From Candidatus Eiseniibacteriota bacterium (GTDB lineage: Bacteria > Eisenbacteria > RBG-16-71-46 > CAIMUX01), in NCBI GenBank assembly GCA_020633975.1, contig JACKCR010000004.1:186001-250000 (forward strand): 64,000 bases of DNA. The letters are read 5' to 3'. The notes under the pieces were generated by a model. That model had not been told where the DNA came from. It saw only the letters and a list, made by a program, of their open reading frames with translations, and made no database searches. Below are positions 46,337-55,234 of this stretch, piece by piece. Both the position numbers and the translations under genes were made by a program. The first letter of the stretch is position 1, and every line of letters begins with the position of its first letter.

Positions 46337-47586
46337 ATGCCCACCGACGAGCCCGCCTACGCACGCTACACCTTAGATGAACTTCAAGACGCGTACGCTC
46401 ACATCGACAGGCTGAAGTATCCGGAGCGCGCCGAGCGGCTACGCGAGGAGCTGGAGAAGCGACGGTCGGAGGCGAGCCGCAGGGAATCGCTGGAAGCAGA
46501 TCTTCCGTTCGAGGCAGAGTCCGCCGGGCTCGAAAGTCAACTGGCCCGGCGCGCCGGTCGAGCCGTGCGCGATCTCCGGCTGCGACGTGCAATCGCGTTT
46601 CTCTACGACTACTTCCTCGTCGTGGTGTTGGCGGCAGGAGTGGACAACCTCGTATCGGCTCCGGTTCCAGAGCTCCTTCTCGAGTTCGTCGCCCCGGTGC
46701 TCTTCGTCCTCTACTTCATCGCTTCGACGTTCGTCGGACGCCCCGGAACGAGTCTCGGGAAACAGCTAGTCGGGGTCGAAACGATGCGTGCCGATGGAAC
46801 GCGGTCACGACTGCGCAGATCGCCGCCCGCGCCTCCGTCCTTGCACTGCTGGTGCTCTTTCCGTGGGAGTCCCTCCTATCCGCACTATCCCGAGGGTCCC
46901 TCCCGGTCATCGTCCTCGTTGCCATCACGGCAATCCGGTCGGTTCTGATCATCTACAGCATCCTCATGGTGCTCCGCGATCCAGGCGGTAGGACTCTGCA
47001 CGATCAGGTCGCCAAGACGAAGGTGATCCTGACCAAGCTGCCGGAGTCCCTGAGCAAGTTTTTGGAGACACTCGACCCGCTGCCGACGAGTGAGGATCAG
47101 GCGTCGGAAGTCGTTGTGGAGGGGCCGCGTGCCCGCCGCGGGATCGAGCGTCCCATGTTGCTCCTTCCCGCACTCGCTATTGCACTCGGCGGTGCGCTCG
47201 TCTTCGGCGCGTTCGTCTCAGGCGTGCTCGAGGCCGATCCACTCGACTACGTCCGGACTCCGATCGGCGAGGTGTCGAGGGTCGAGCGGATTCTGGAAGG
47301 CGCTGTCGCAGAGTCCCACTCGATCCGTTCGCGGATCGGGATCACGACGAGTGTTGCGTGGAACTCGAGCGAGCCGGAGTCCCGTCGAGGGCTCACGGTC
47401 GACGTGTGGATACCCGCGGTCAGTTGGAATCCCCGGACTCGAGATGAAGTGATGGAGACGGTGCTCGAGAATCTCAAGGTCACGCCCGGCTTCTACGATG
47501 AGGGGGCCATTCGGGTGTGGACGGGCTTTCAGTACCTCAGTTTCACGGTGACGAAGACGCTCGTGCTTCCTGAGCCTCAGGGATGA
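46337..47586 (+). pseudogene. RDD-family membrane protein, frameshifted once
   Basis: ATG 46337 follows GGGGAGG. The N-terminus (DEPAYARYTLDELQDAYAHID) is a helical cytoplasmic segment. The RDD domain then starts (AIAFLYDYFLVVVL to RPGTSLGKQLVGVETMRADG). Near 46800 the frame must change to continue AVTTAQIAARASVLALLVLFPWES and the last RDD helix (RDPGGRTLHDQVAKTKV), followed by another membrane helix and a C-terminal domain to 47586. With one base change it would be a normal gene of about 416 codons, so either sequencing error or recent inactivation. RDD proteins are inner-membrane proteins, some linked to ion transport. Confidence 0.75.
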
Positions 47587-47752
47587 GCCTCTGATTCGGC
47601 TCGATGGACGTCTGATCCCCACTGCCAAGCTCTGCCGAGGCGTCTCGCTCACGTAAGTGTACGTGCGGCGCCCGCCCTCCGTAGGACGAACGCCGGCTGG
47701 TCCTCGACGAGGGCCGGCACGAGAAGCTGTTCCTCGAAGCTCCTCAGGTCCT

Positions 47753-47812
47753 CGACATTCATTTGGCCGTCGACATTCATTTGGCCGTCGACACTCCTTT
47801 GGCCGTCGACCG
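47753..47812 (+). repeat. 18-bp tandem repeat
   Basis: GACATTCATTTGGCCGTC occurs twice exactly, then once with two changes, then in part. It lies in the 490-bp gap between the RDD gene and 48078, where I see no gene. Confidence 0.8.
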
Positions 47813-48077
47813 TCCATCCGGCGGACGAAGCCCCTCAGCCGCCTGAACGCCTGCTTCGCTCCGGTCCGCCGAGAAATTTCCTCGTTTTTTGTGCAACCCT
47901 CGTCGTTCCCACTCGTACCTGAGGGAAACCGCCGGCGTCGATCTCGGGAACCCGGCGGAGCAGCAGGGATGACATGAGAGACGATCCTGAGAACTGGAAC
48001 GAGAGAATGACGTCGTCCGCCACGCCATCGGGCGTCGTCACGAAGGAGATCTAGAACGAACAAACGTGGAGGTCCCC

Positions 48078-48959
48078 ATGGCCATCGATGCCTTGACCAT
48101 GAATGTCGACTATCTGATCACGGAAGTCGCGGGCTACACCGAAGCCCAACTGTCGATCGAACCTGAACACGTACAGATCCTCGGATACTGCAAGGAAGAG
48201 AACGAACTCCTCGCCGAAGCGGCGCAGGACGTGAAGGACCGTAAGACCGATCTCGTCGTCGCCCGCGCCCACCGGGACCGTCAGCAGCACAAAGTGCGGA
48301 TCGCGGCGGCCGCGTTCGCGAACCAGATCGTCCGGATCGCCGGCGGAAACCGGAAGTCCGACATCTACATCGGCTACTTCCCCGACGGCTACGGCATCTA
48401 CGGCAAGCTCTCCTTGGAATCCCAGCTCGAAGCCTGTCGCGCTCTGACCGTCCGTCTCGATCGTGAGACGAACGAAGACGTGAAGGCCGCAGGTGACGAG
48501 TTCCGCGCCGTGGTCCTGGCCGCCGAAGCCGCGCTTGCGGAGTGGAAGGCGAAAGCCCGAGCCCTGAGCGATGCGAAGTCCCGGCTCTACGCCGCCCGCA
48601 TCCGCTGGCGCGCGTCGAACCGGAAGGTGGCGGCGGATCTCCGGTCGCTTCACACGGACGATCCTCGGTACGTTGCGTCGTTCTTCTATGCGCCGGCGCG
48701 GAAGAGGAAGAACGGGTTGGGGCTGGATGGGGAAGATGAGGAAGGTGCGGAAGGCGTCGATGCGGGGGCGGATTCGGATGTGGCGAATGGGAGCGGGAAC
48801 GGGAGTACGAACGCGAACGCGAACGCGAACGTGAACGGGTCGGTGTCGTCATCGACGAACGGCAATGTTGCGGTGGCGAACGGAACCGGCGCCAGCGGTG
48901 CGGTCGCGACTGACGATGGTGAAGGCGGATCGTTTGGGAATGGTGCCGTGGGTGGGTAG
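48078..48959 (+). CDS. unrecognised helical protein with Asn/Gly/Ser/Val low-complexity tail
   Basis: A 293-residue protein, start at 48078 with GGAGG 6 bases upstream. Residues 1-210 are mostly helical and charged (CKEENELLAEAAQDVKDRKTD, RETNEDVKAAGDEFRAVVLAAEAALAEWKAKARAL), with a conserved-looking centre DIYIGYFPDGYGIYGKLSLE. No signal peptide or membrane segment. From about residue 225 it turns acidic and then into repeats of NAN and NGS built on an ACGCGA repeat. I do not recognise a family; the N-terminal half is the part to search. Confidence 0.6.
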   Translation: MAIDALTMNVDYLITEVAGYTEAQLSIEPEHVQILGYCKEENELLAEAAQDVKDRKTDLVVARAHRDRQQHKVRIAAAAFANQIVRIAGGNRKSDIYIGYFPDGYGIYGKLSLESQLEACRALTVRLDRETNEDVKAAGDEFRAVVLAAEAALAEWKAKARALSDAKSRLYAARIRWRASNRKVAADLRSLHTDDPRYVASFFYAPARKRKNGLGLDGEDEEGAEGVDAGADSDVANGSGNGSTNANANANVNGSVSSSTNGNVAVANGTGASGAVATDDGEGGSFGNGAVGG

Positions 48960-49104
48960 GTCCATCTGGTCGTTCGGGCGTCGATCGTCGGTCGTGGAGA
49001 AGTGCCGACGGTGCGTTGACTCGGGTGGATGTGGGTGGCGGTCGGCGGGGGAATGAGACCCCGGGAGGGTTCGAGGCGATTGCGGAAGGAGGACAACGGC
49101 TGAG

Positions 49105-49307
49105 ATGACACTTGTGGAAATGGTGGAAGAACGCGAGAGGAGGATCGAAGCGGTCCGAGTTGCTCGATGAGTTGGCGGCCGGATCTCGAGGCAACTCTAC
49201 GAGGTGATTCGCGTTATCGCGGGCCGAGGATTCGAGGCGCTTGCGCAGGATGTGAAGAGATCGCTCGAGGAACTAGATGCGACCTGGGTCTCGTCCATTC
49301 TGGACTG
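49105..49307 (+). pseudogene. small broken ORF interrupted by TGA
   Basis: ATG 49105 lies behind AAGGAGGAC. It reads MTLVEMVEERERRIEAVRVAR, meets TGA at 49168, then continues in the same frame as ISRQLYEVIRVIAGRGFEAL to a stop at 49307. If the TGA were sense the product would be a 67-residue helical protein. No family recognised. Confidence 0.35.
49122..49139 (+). repeat. 18-bp perfect direct repeat, copy 1
   Basis: GGTGGAAGAACGCGAGAG, identical to 50012-50029, 890 bp apart. The copies bracket the lower-GC decayed stretch. Confidence 0.7.
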
Positions 49308-50011
49308 AGCGAAGAACAACAGTCCGTCCAGAGGTTGTGCACCTGGGGCTCGAGAGAGGCTCGCCGACTCTTCGATAGGGTCCACCAGTTCCGAACAGGT
49401 CTGGGGAAGAGGGAAGACTCGGGCGGGGGAACATCTTGGCAGGTGCTCCAGGGGTTCCGTCGATTCTGTTCGGCTTCAGGTCAAATGCTGGCGCCTCCAC
49501 AGAAGTGCTTCCGGACGAGCGGTCGCGATAGCGAAACTCGACCGAACTCCCACTCCTTCGTCCAGTGGATATCCGAGCTTCCGGATGCGCCTCAGCGTTC
49601 ATTTGTGGACCAGGGAAAGAGTCGAGGTCCAAACGCAGTGATCGGAGTGGCAGGAGTATTCAATCCGGCCGTGAGTGCAGGCTCCGCAATCATGGGCCTG
49701 TTAGAAGCGTTCGATCGCCGCGTGGAGCTTGGAGGTCCATTCCGCATCTGGAAATCCTGGTCACGGCCTGTTGTTCGAGAACTCGCGGCCAATGCGCCAA
49801 CGGAGCGACGATGAAGCGATCGCATATGAACGTGCGGAACTCAATGGGATCAGGACAGAAGTACGCTTCCGTTGGATCAGGCGCGGTCGCGGGTCGAGGC
49901 GGCAGCGGAACAGGCGATGCAAGATATCGAGCCGTCCGTGAGTTCCTAGCTCGCACATACTGTCTCGATGAAGTTGCGTGGACCAGCTGTCCTGAACGCG
50001 GCGCCAGCGTG

Positions 50012-50029
50012 GGTGGAAGAACGCGAGAG
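50012..50029 (+). repeat. 18-bp perfect direct repeat, copy 2
   Basis: Second copy of GGTGGAAGAACGCGAGAG. It overlaps the left arm of the terminator at 50025. Confidence 0.7.
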
Positions 50030-50056
50030 CGGTCCGGCTGGAGTCGGACCGCTCTC
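50025..50056 (+). terminator. Rho-independent terminator
   Basis: GAGAGCGGTCCG and CGGACCGCTCTC form a perfect 12-bp stem followed by TTTGT. It points rightward, so it once ended a plus-strand gene in the decayed stretch; it also separates that stretch from the convergent gene at 50095. Confidence 0.8.
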
Positions 50057-50094
50057 TTTGTAGATAGCGCGAACTTGGAGTGTCTTCCTGAGCC

Positions 50095-51234
50095 TTACCT
50101 ACCGCAGTGCGCCGCCGGAACGAAGACCGAGCCGAAGATCACGAAGTCGCCGAGGTCGACATCACCGTTCAAGTCGTAGTCGTGACACAGGGGCGGCTCG
50201 ACTCCATGGAGCTGGGCGGAGAATGAGACCAAGTCCGATAGATCGATCTTGCCGTCACCGGAGACTCTATCGAAGTCGGGACTCCTGACGTTGTCGAAGG
50301 AACGAAGGAGCACGTCGTCTGCGTAGACCAGTACGGCGCCGGGCCGGTCGATCACGCAGTTTCCTCCGGCCGCGACCAGATGTACTTCTCCGTTCTGGTC
50401 CGTCACGCCGGTGAGGACGGCGGAGGCGCACAGGAAGACTTCAGGCACGAACTCGATGCGGACGAACGAGTTGGCGATCGGCACACCGGACGTCGTCCTC
50501 ACTCGGACCAGCGTTTCGAGGTGGGAGGTCACGGGGTCGTCCGGCATGACGAGGAAGCTATGCAGTGCGTCGTGAGGGATGACTTCACACGCGCCGGGGT
50601 CGAGGCCGCCGGCGCATGGGAGTTCGCCTGGGATCCCGAAGCCGAGCGATCCTAGTGCGGCAACCTCGTCGAGCCGGGACGGGATGGAGTCGTCGGCGAA
50701 GAATGCGCCTTGTGACGGGTGCGGGGTCAGCGCGATCGTCGCCGGGTCGTCGGAGTAGGCCGCGAACCAGTATACGTCGAGCAGGTGGTTGGTCTGTGCA
50801 GAGTTCCACGTGACCGCCGATCCTTCGCCCGGCGCCGGCCACTCGGTCGTCGGAAGTTCGAAGTCTCCGCATGGGCCCCAGTTCAGTAGGTTGATGCTGT
50901 TGGCATCGTAGTCTAGGCCGAACGTCACACCCAGAACCCGAGGGAAGGAGTCGGGATGGAATGCGCCGAGCAGGAAGAACACTGCAGGTTCGGTCCCGTC
51001 GACCATCGTGTCCGCATCCATGCAGAACGTGAGCCCGGACTGCCCGCAGTAGACGTCGTCCGACGAGTACACGATCTGTTCATTGGTGTGGAGGATCAGC
51101 GTTCCGCCCTCGTTGACACCGGCCGAAACAGGTGTGTTCACGAGCCCACCGAGGAGTGCGACGGAGGTGAAACAAAGGAGAGACCTGGAAACATTGTTCT
51201 GGTGATGGGGGGCGAGGAGGCGGAGGCGTACCAT
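50095..51234 (-). CDS. exported protein of the GPN-LILHT paralog family with C-terminal dockerin-like module
   Basis: A 379-residue protein, start at 51234 behind TTGGAGGA. Signal peptide ending PVSA, mature start GVNEGGTLILHTN. It follows the 4865 gene closely (RVLGVTFGLDYD, DFELPTTEWPAPGEGSAVTW, TPHPSQGAFFADDSIPS). In place of a WG-K tail it continues with an Ig-like domain (SHLETLVRVRTTSGVPIANSF) and ends in two dockerin-like loops (SGDGKIDLSDLVSF and YDLNGDVDLGDFVIF). Function unknown; the dockerin pair suggests a cohesin-type partner not present here. Confidence 0.78.
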   Translation of the reverse strand: MVRLRLLAPHHQNNVSRSLLCFTSVALLGGLVNTPVSAGVNEGGTLILHTNEQIVYSSDDVYCGQSGLTFCMDADTMVDGTEPAVFFLLGAFHPDSFPRVLGVTFGLDYDANSINLLNWGPCGDFELPTTEWPAPGEGSAVTWNSAQTNHLLDVYWFAAYSDDPATIALTPHPSQGAFFADDSIPSRLDEVAALGSLGFGIPGELPCAGGLDPGACEVIPHDALHSFLVMPDDPVTSHLETLVRVRTTSGVPIANSFVRIEFVPEVFLCASAVLTGVTDQNGEVHLVAAGGNCVIDRPGAVLVYADDVLLRSFDNVRSPDFDRVSGDGKIDLSDLVSFSAQLHGVEPPLCHDYDLNGDVDLGDFVIFGSVFVPAAHCGR

Positions 51235-51446
51235 CGTTCGTTCCTCCAATCTCGGGAGCCGACCTACTGCACTCTTGCAGCGTCGCCCACGGATGAAGAT
51301 TGGACGATAGCACGCGGAGTCGGCTCCGCATGTGCGTGGTTTTGCGTACAGGCGCGTTGAATGCCTGTGGGCTGAGCGTACAGGTGAGGAGTTGCGTACA
51401 GGTGGAGTGTGCGCACGGATGTTCCGGTCTCGCCCCCATTGTCTTC

Positions 51447-53045
51447 TCACCGAACTACGGTCAACCGCTCCACCTCGTCTCCCCGACTCGACCGTACGCG
51501 AAGCGCATACACACCGGCCGGAACTCGGCGTCCGTTGTCATCGCCGAGGTCCCACGAGAGCATCCGGGTGCCTGCGGCGAACGTCTCGTGCGCGATCTTC
51601 CGAACTCGTCGACCGGAAGCGTCGAAGACGGCAACTTGGAGTTGGTCCTGCTCCGTGAGGTCGAGCGCGAAGTGGGTCGTTGTCGATGCTGGATTCGGTC
51701 CGAGGAGCTGAAGGCGGAGTCCGGATGTGCCTCCGTACGCAAAGTCGTGGTCGTGGATGGAGGAGACCCCGCACGACTCACTGGTGGCTCCGATCCGTGC
51801 GCCGCATGGGCTGTTCTCGGGGAGACAGGGCGATCCGGCCTGGAGTCTGTAGTCGCCGCTCCCGGAGGCATCACAGTGATAGGGGTCGCAGAACAGTGGG
51901 TCGTCTTCGATCGAGTGAGGGTCGTAGGCAACGGTGATCGTGCCACCGACCTTTGACCGGTCGACGACGCTGCAGATGAACGCGACTCGGGAGTCCGCGC
52001 TCGGGCTTCCTTCCGTCTCGAGGAGCCAGGACGGACACCCGTCGCCGCCCCAGAGGACAGAGTTCGTGACGTAGAGACGGCAACTTCCCGGGCCGTCGTG
52101 AGTCGGATAGTAGTGAACCTGCGAATGCGCGAGTTCGCCCGCGTTGTCGGCGATCGTACATCCGGAGACCCAGACCTCGATCGGGTCGCCAAAGACATAG
52201 GACCCGACGTAGATCGCGTTTCCGTAGCTCGCGTAGTTGCGGGCGAAGGTGCAGTCCTCGATCACAGCTCCGGAACGGATGGCGATCGCTCCTCCGGCAC
52301 CGTCGTGATCCCAACCGTCCGCGGCGTAGTTCTGCTCGAAGTCGCAACGCCGCACGGTAGCGTCGCCCCGAAGGAGAATGGCTCCGCCGGATCCGGCATT
52401 TCCCTCTCCTCCGCCCGAGCTGTTCCCATAGAACGAGCAGTCCTCGATGATCGCATCGGAATACGCCTCGATAGCGCCAGCTCCGCCGGTGTAGCAGTCG
52501 TTGTCCAGGAAGATGCAGTTCCGAATGGTCGCCGGGCAGGAGATCTCGATGCCGGCCGTGTCGTTGTAGTTCAAGAAGTCCCGGACCGTGAAGCCGTCGA
52601 CGATCGTGGCCGACGTCTGTCCGCCGCCGAGTGACATGCAGTTGACCGGGTTGTTGGGGTCCGCATCCAATCCCGGTCCCTCGATCACAGTGACGTCCGG
52701 CCCGTTCTCCGACTGCAGAACGACGTCCTTGCCTTGGAAGTCGAGGTTCCAGTTCGAGTCGCCTGTGTACGTGCCCGGAGCGACGAGGACTAGGTCACCC
52801 GGAACCGCGGCGTCGATCGCGTCCTGAAGTGTGGGCTGATCCCCGGGAACGTGAATCGTCGCGGCGCTCGCGAGACTGGCGAGGCAGAGTAGGGACACAG
52901 AGAGGGACACAGAGAGGGAAGCAGAGAGGGAAGCAGAGAGCGAAACAGGCAGCGAAGGAGACAGCGAACCGAGCAGCGACATTGGCAGCAAAGCGGACAG
53001 CGACATTGGTAGCGAAACGGGGAGCGCGAGGGATCTTCGGTACAT
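51447..53045 (-). CDS. exported right-handed beta-helix protein with FlgD-like tail and repeat-built signal peptide
   Basis: A 532-residue protein, start at ATG 53045 behind GGAGG. The signal peptide is about 55-60 residues, almost all Ser/Leu/Val/Ala, encoded by eleven 12-bp repeats (52891-53022), and ends LASLASA before ATIHVPGDQPTLQDAIDAAVPGD. The body is a parallel beta-helix (choice-of-anchor Q type: CPATIRNCIFLDNDCYTGG, GDATVRRCDFEQNYA, GAVIEDCTFARNYAS), often a polysaccharide-binding or lyase fold, but no lyase active site was recognised. The last 80 residues form an Ig-like tail ending RLTVVR. Confidence 0.85.
   Translation of the reverse strand: MYRRSLALPVSLPMSLSALLPMSLLGSLSPSLPVSLSASLSASLSVSLSVSLLCLASLASAATIHVPGDQPTLQDAIDAAVPGDLVLVAPGTYTGDSNWNLDFQGKDVVLQSENGPDVTVIEGPGLDADPNNPVNCMSLGGGQTSATIVDGFTVRDFLNYNDTAGIEISCPATIRNCIFLDNDCYTGGAGAIEAYSDAIIEDCSFYGNSSGGGEGNAGSGGAILLRGDATVRRCDFEQNYAADGWDHDGAGGAIAIRSGAVIEDCTFARNYASYGNAIYVGSYVFGDPIEVWVSGCTIADNAGELAHSQVHYYPTHDGPGSCRLYVTNSVLWGGDGCPSWLLETEGSPSADSRVAFICSVVDRSKVGGTITVAYDPHSIEDDPLFCDPYHCDASGSGDYRLQAGSPCLPENSPCGARIGATSESCGVSSIHDHDFAYGGTSGLRLQLLGPNPASTTTHFALDLTEQDQLQVAVFDASGRRVRKIAHETFAAGTRMLSWDLGDDNGRRVPAGVYALRVRSSRGDEVERLTVVR
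52891..53022 (-). repeat. eleven 12-bp tandem repeats inside a signal peptide
   Basis: Units such as AGGGACACAGAG (twice), AGGGAAGCAGAG (twice), AGCGAAACAGGC and AGCGACATTGGC follow one another in exact 12-bp register. Each encodes four residues of the type Ser-Val-Ser-Leu. The two right-hand types are perfect duplicates, so expansion is recent. Confidence 0.88.
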
Positions 53046-53132
53046 AGGGGGCCTCCTGAGGCTCCTGCGGCCGACTTCGAGGGGGCGCGGAAACTCTATC
53101 ACACGGGATGGTCGGACCGGCGGTGTTCTGCC

Positions 53133-53222
53133 CTCGCTCGACCGCTCGGCCGCTCGATCGCTCGGCCGCTCGACGCTCAACTGCTCGGCCGCTCGGCCGT
53201 TCGGCCGCTCGGACGCTCAACT
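53133..53222. repeat. GCTCGGCC-type 8-9 bp repeats in a divergent promoter region
   Basis: About ten copies of CGCTCGGC/CGCTCGAC, many self-complementary through CGGCCG, lie between the divergent exported-protein genes at 53045 and 53320. Confidence 0.75.
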
Positions 53223-53319
53223 GCGCGCCCGATGGCCCGAGACGTCCCGCCTTGACCGGGGGCGGTGCGGCCTTCCATAGTGGGTCGCGCATCTTCGGCG
53301 CCTACCTCTGGAGGTCTCC

Positions 53320-54510
53320 ATGCGTCTCCCCGCCCGCGCGATCGTCGCCGCTCGTGACTCCGCACTCGTCATCGCGGCCCATTCCGTTGCTGCCACCGGC
53401 TCCTCCGTCGTTGCCACTGCCGGGTCCGCGGTCATCGCCACCGTCGCATCCGTCACCAGGCCAGTGGTGCTTGCAGCCGCTGTGGTCACGCTCCTCTCAC
53501 TTCCCGCGTCCGCCTTCGGCCAAAGGCTCTTCGTCGGGCTCGAAGGATCGGCGCCTCCGACCAAGTCATCCGATCTCTCCGGATTCCCGAGCGTCACCTG
53601 GGCCACGCACGCGTCCGTCGACGTGAGCGGCGCGGCGGCGACGCCGGACGGAACTCTCTACATCTGCAGCGGCGCATTCACGACGGAGCTCTTCGAGTTC
53701 CCGCTCTCAGGAACGCCGGTCCATCTCAGCACGCTCGGTGTCGACATCCACGGGATGGGCTACGGCAACGGAACGCTCTACGGCTACTCCAACTTCACGT
53801 CGCCGCGCGGCATCTACACGCTGGTGCCGGAGACGGGAGCGGCGCAGCTCCTGGTCGACCTCGATGCATCGGGGTTCCGGTTCTTCGCCCTCGACTTCAA
53901 CCCGATCGACGGGCTCCTCTACGGCTACACGGAGTACGGGAGCCCGACCGGTCTCTACTCGATAGACCCCGAGACCGGCGTGACTACGTTTCTCGCCGCT
54001 CCGATTCCTGCCTCGAACAGCTCCGCGCGTGCGCTCGCGGTGGGGGACGGCGTCGTCTACCTGGCTGCGACGCGTGGCGACGACGGCGTCCCGCTCTACG
54101 CTTGGGACATCTCAACTGCCGGGCCGTGGGTCGAGTTCAACAATCCCTACCCGGAGTATCACTCCACGGGCGGAGCGGCGTGGATCCCGGATCCGACGAC
54201 GTCGGTGGAACCGAGCTGGGAGTCGGGCGCGCTGATGCCGCGCATCGATGGCGTGTTCCCGAGTCCGGTCCGTGGCTCCGCGCGCGTGTCGTGGAGCACT
54301 CCCACCGGAGCGAGCGTCGCTCTCGATCTCGTCGACGTGAACGGGCGGCGGGTCGTCTCCCTCGTGGACGGCGGCGTCCAAGCAGGCGCACACATCACGA
54401 ACTGGGACGGCAGAGGTGAGGACGGACGGCTGCTGCCGAGCGGAATGTACTTCCTCCGGCTCGCGGGGACGGAAGGGGAGACGACGAGGCCGGTGCTCGT
54501 GGTGCGTTGA
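53320..54510 (+). CDS. exported beta-propeller-like protein with FlgD-like tail
   Basis: A 396-residue protein, start at ATG 53320 behind GGAGG. An unusually long N-terminal leader (about 65 residues, Ala/Val/Ser-rich, with VVATAGSAVIATVAS repeats) ends LPASAFGQ. Then about 230 residues of propeller-like strands (TLYICSGAF, GNGTLYGYSNF, IDGLLYGYTEYGSPTGLYSID, GDGVVYLAATRG). The C-terminal Ig-like tail runs from FPSPVRGSARVSW through PSGMYFLRLAG to PVLVVR. Predicted secreted or surface protein; no catalytic motif. Confidence 0.78.
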   Translation: MRLPARAIVAARDSALVIAAHSVAATGSSVVATAGSAVIATVASVTRPVVLAAAVVTLLSLPASAFGQRLFVGLEGSAPPTKSSDLSGFPSVTWATHASVDVSGAAATPDGTLYICSGAFTTELFEFPLSGTPVHLSTLGVDIHGMGYGNGTLYGYSNFTSPRGIYTLVPETGAAQLLVDLDASGFRFFALDFNPIDGLLYGYTEYGSPTGLYSIDPETGVTTFLAAPIPASNSSARALAVGDGVVYLAATRGDDGVPLYAWDISTAGPWVEFNNPYPEYHSTGGAAWIPDPTTSVEPSWESGALMPRIDGVFPSPVRGSARVSWSTPTGASVALDLVDVNGRRVVSLVDGGVQAGAHITNWDGRGEDGRLLPSGMYFLRLAGTEGETTRPVLVVR

Positions 54511-54546
54511 CGCGGCCGTGCGTTCGCGAATCACTCTCAGAATGAG

Positions 54547-54976
54547 CCGGCGCATTACCCCGCGGTCGACGGCGCTACGTTGCGGATTGCTATCAACGTG
54601 GTAGTAGCCAGCGCATAACTCCGCGGTCGACGGCGTTGCGTTGCGGATTGCTATCAGCGTGGTAGTAGCCGGCGCGTAACTCCGCCGTTGTCGGCGTTAC
54701 GTTGCGGATTGCTATCAACGTGGTAGTAGCCGGCGCGTAACTCCGCCGTTGCCGGCGTTACGCTGCGGATCACTATCAACGTGGTAGTAGCCGGCGCGTA
54801 ACTCCGCCGTTGCCGGTGCTACGTTGCGGATCACTATCAACGTGGTAGTAGCCCGCCGCATAACTCCACCGTCGTCGGTGCTACGTTGCGGATCACTATC
54901 AACGTGGTAGTAGCCCCGCCGCATAGCTCCGCGGTCGACGGCGCTACGCTGCGAATCACTATCAACGTGGTAGTGC
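54547..54976. repeat. seven tandem 61-63 bp intergenic repeats
   Basis: The core TATCAACGTGGTAGTAG recurs at 54591, 54652, 54713, 54774, 54835, 54897 and 54960, spaced 61, 61, 61, 61, 62 and 63 bp. Each unit starts CCGGCGC(A/G)TAACTCCGC and contains a TACGTTGCGGAT block. ACTAT...GTAGT can pair as a small RNA hairpin. No start codon or coding bias in a shared frame, so it is treated as noncoding. Confidence 0.9.
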
Positions 54977-55159
54977 CCGCTCCTTCGAGAGGTTCTTCCG
55001 CAGGACGGACGAGAAGTGGCGTCCTGGAAGTCCGGGGCATCGTGACAGATGCACTCATCGAGACGTGGAGGGGATCTGGCTCGATTGGGCTTCGCTTCCG
55101 CCAGGTTTGGTCGCCTGACGAGTAGCGGCCCACACCACAATGGGGCGGGGACGCAACGC

Positions 55160-55234
55160 TCCCCTCCGCCTACGCCTCCGCGCTCCGCCTTCGCCTACTC
55201 CTCCGCCTACGCCGACGCCTACGCCGATGCCTTC
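55160..55234. repeat. CCTACG/CCTCCG 6-bp repeat after phoU
   Basis: A run of pyrimidine-rich hexamers directly follows the phoU-like stop (minus strand), with no hairpin. The 55-160 bp before it holds no gene. Confidence 0.65.

Larger units (their letters stand above)
48960..50094. other. about 1.1 kb of apparently decayed, lower-GC sequence
   Basis: No intact gene with start, Shine-Dalgarno and coherent composition. Short coding-like pieces appear in changing frames: QLYEVIRVIAGRGFEALAQ (about 49196) and LPLDQARSRVEAAAEQAMQD (about 49866). By eye it is less GC-rich than the flanks. It ends in a good terminator at 50025. Confidence 0.5.

Noticed and set aside
49167-49814. 216-residue ORF in the 49 kb region
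   Set aside because: No Shine-Dalgarno, mixed composition, and coding-like fragments occur in other frames of the same stretch.
54547-54976. CRISPR array
   Set aside because: Repeats and spacers are not separable: the whole 61-bp unit is conserved, there are no unique spacers and no cas genes.
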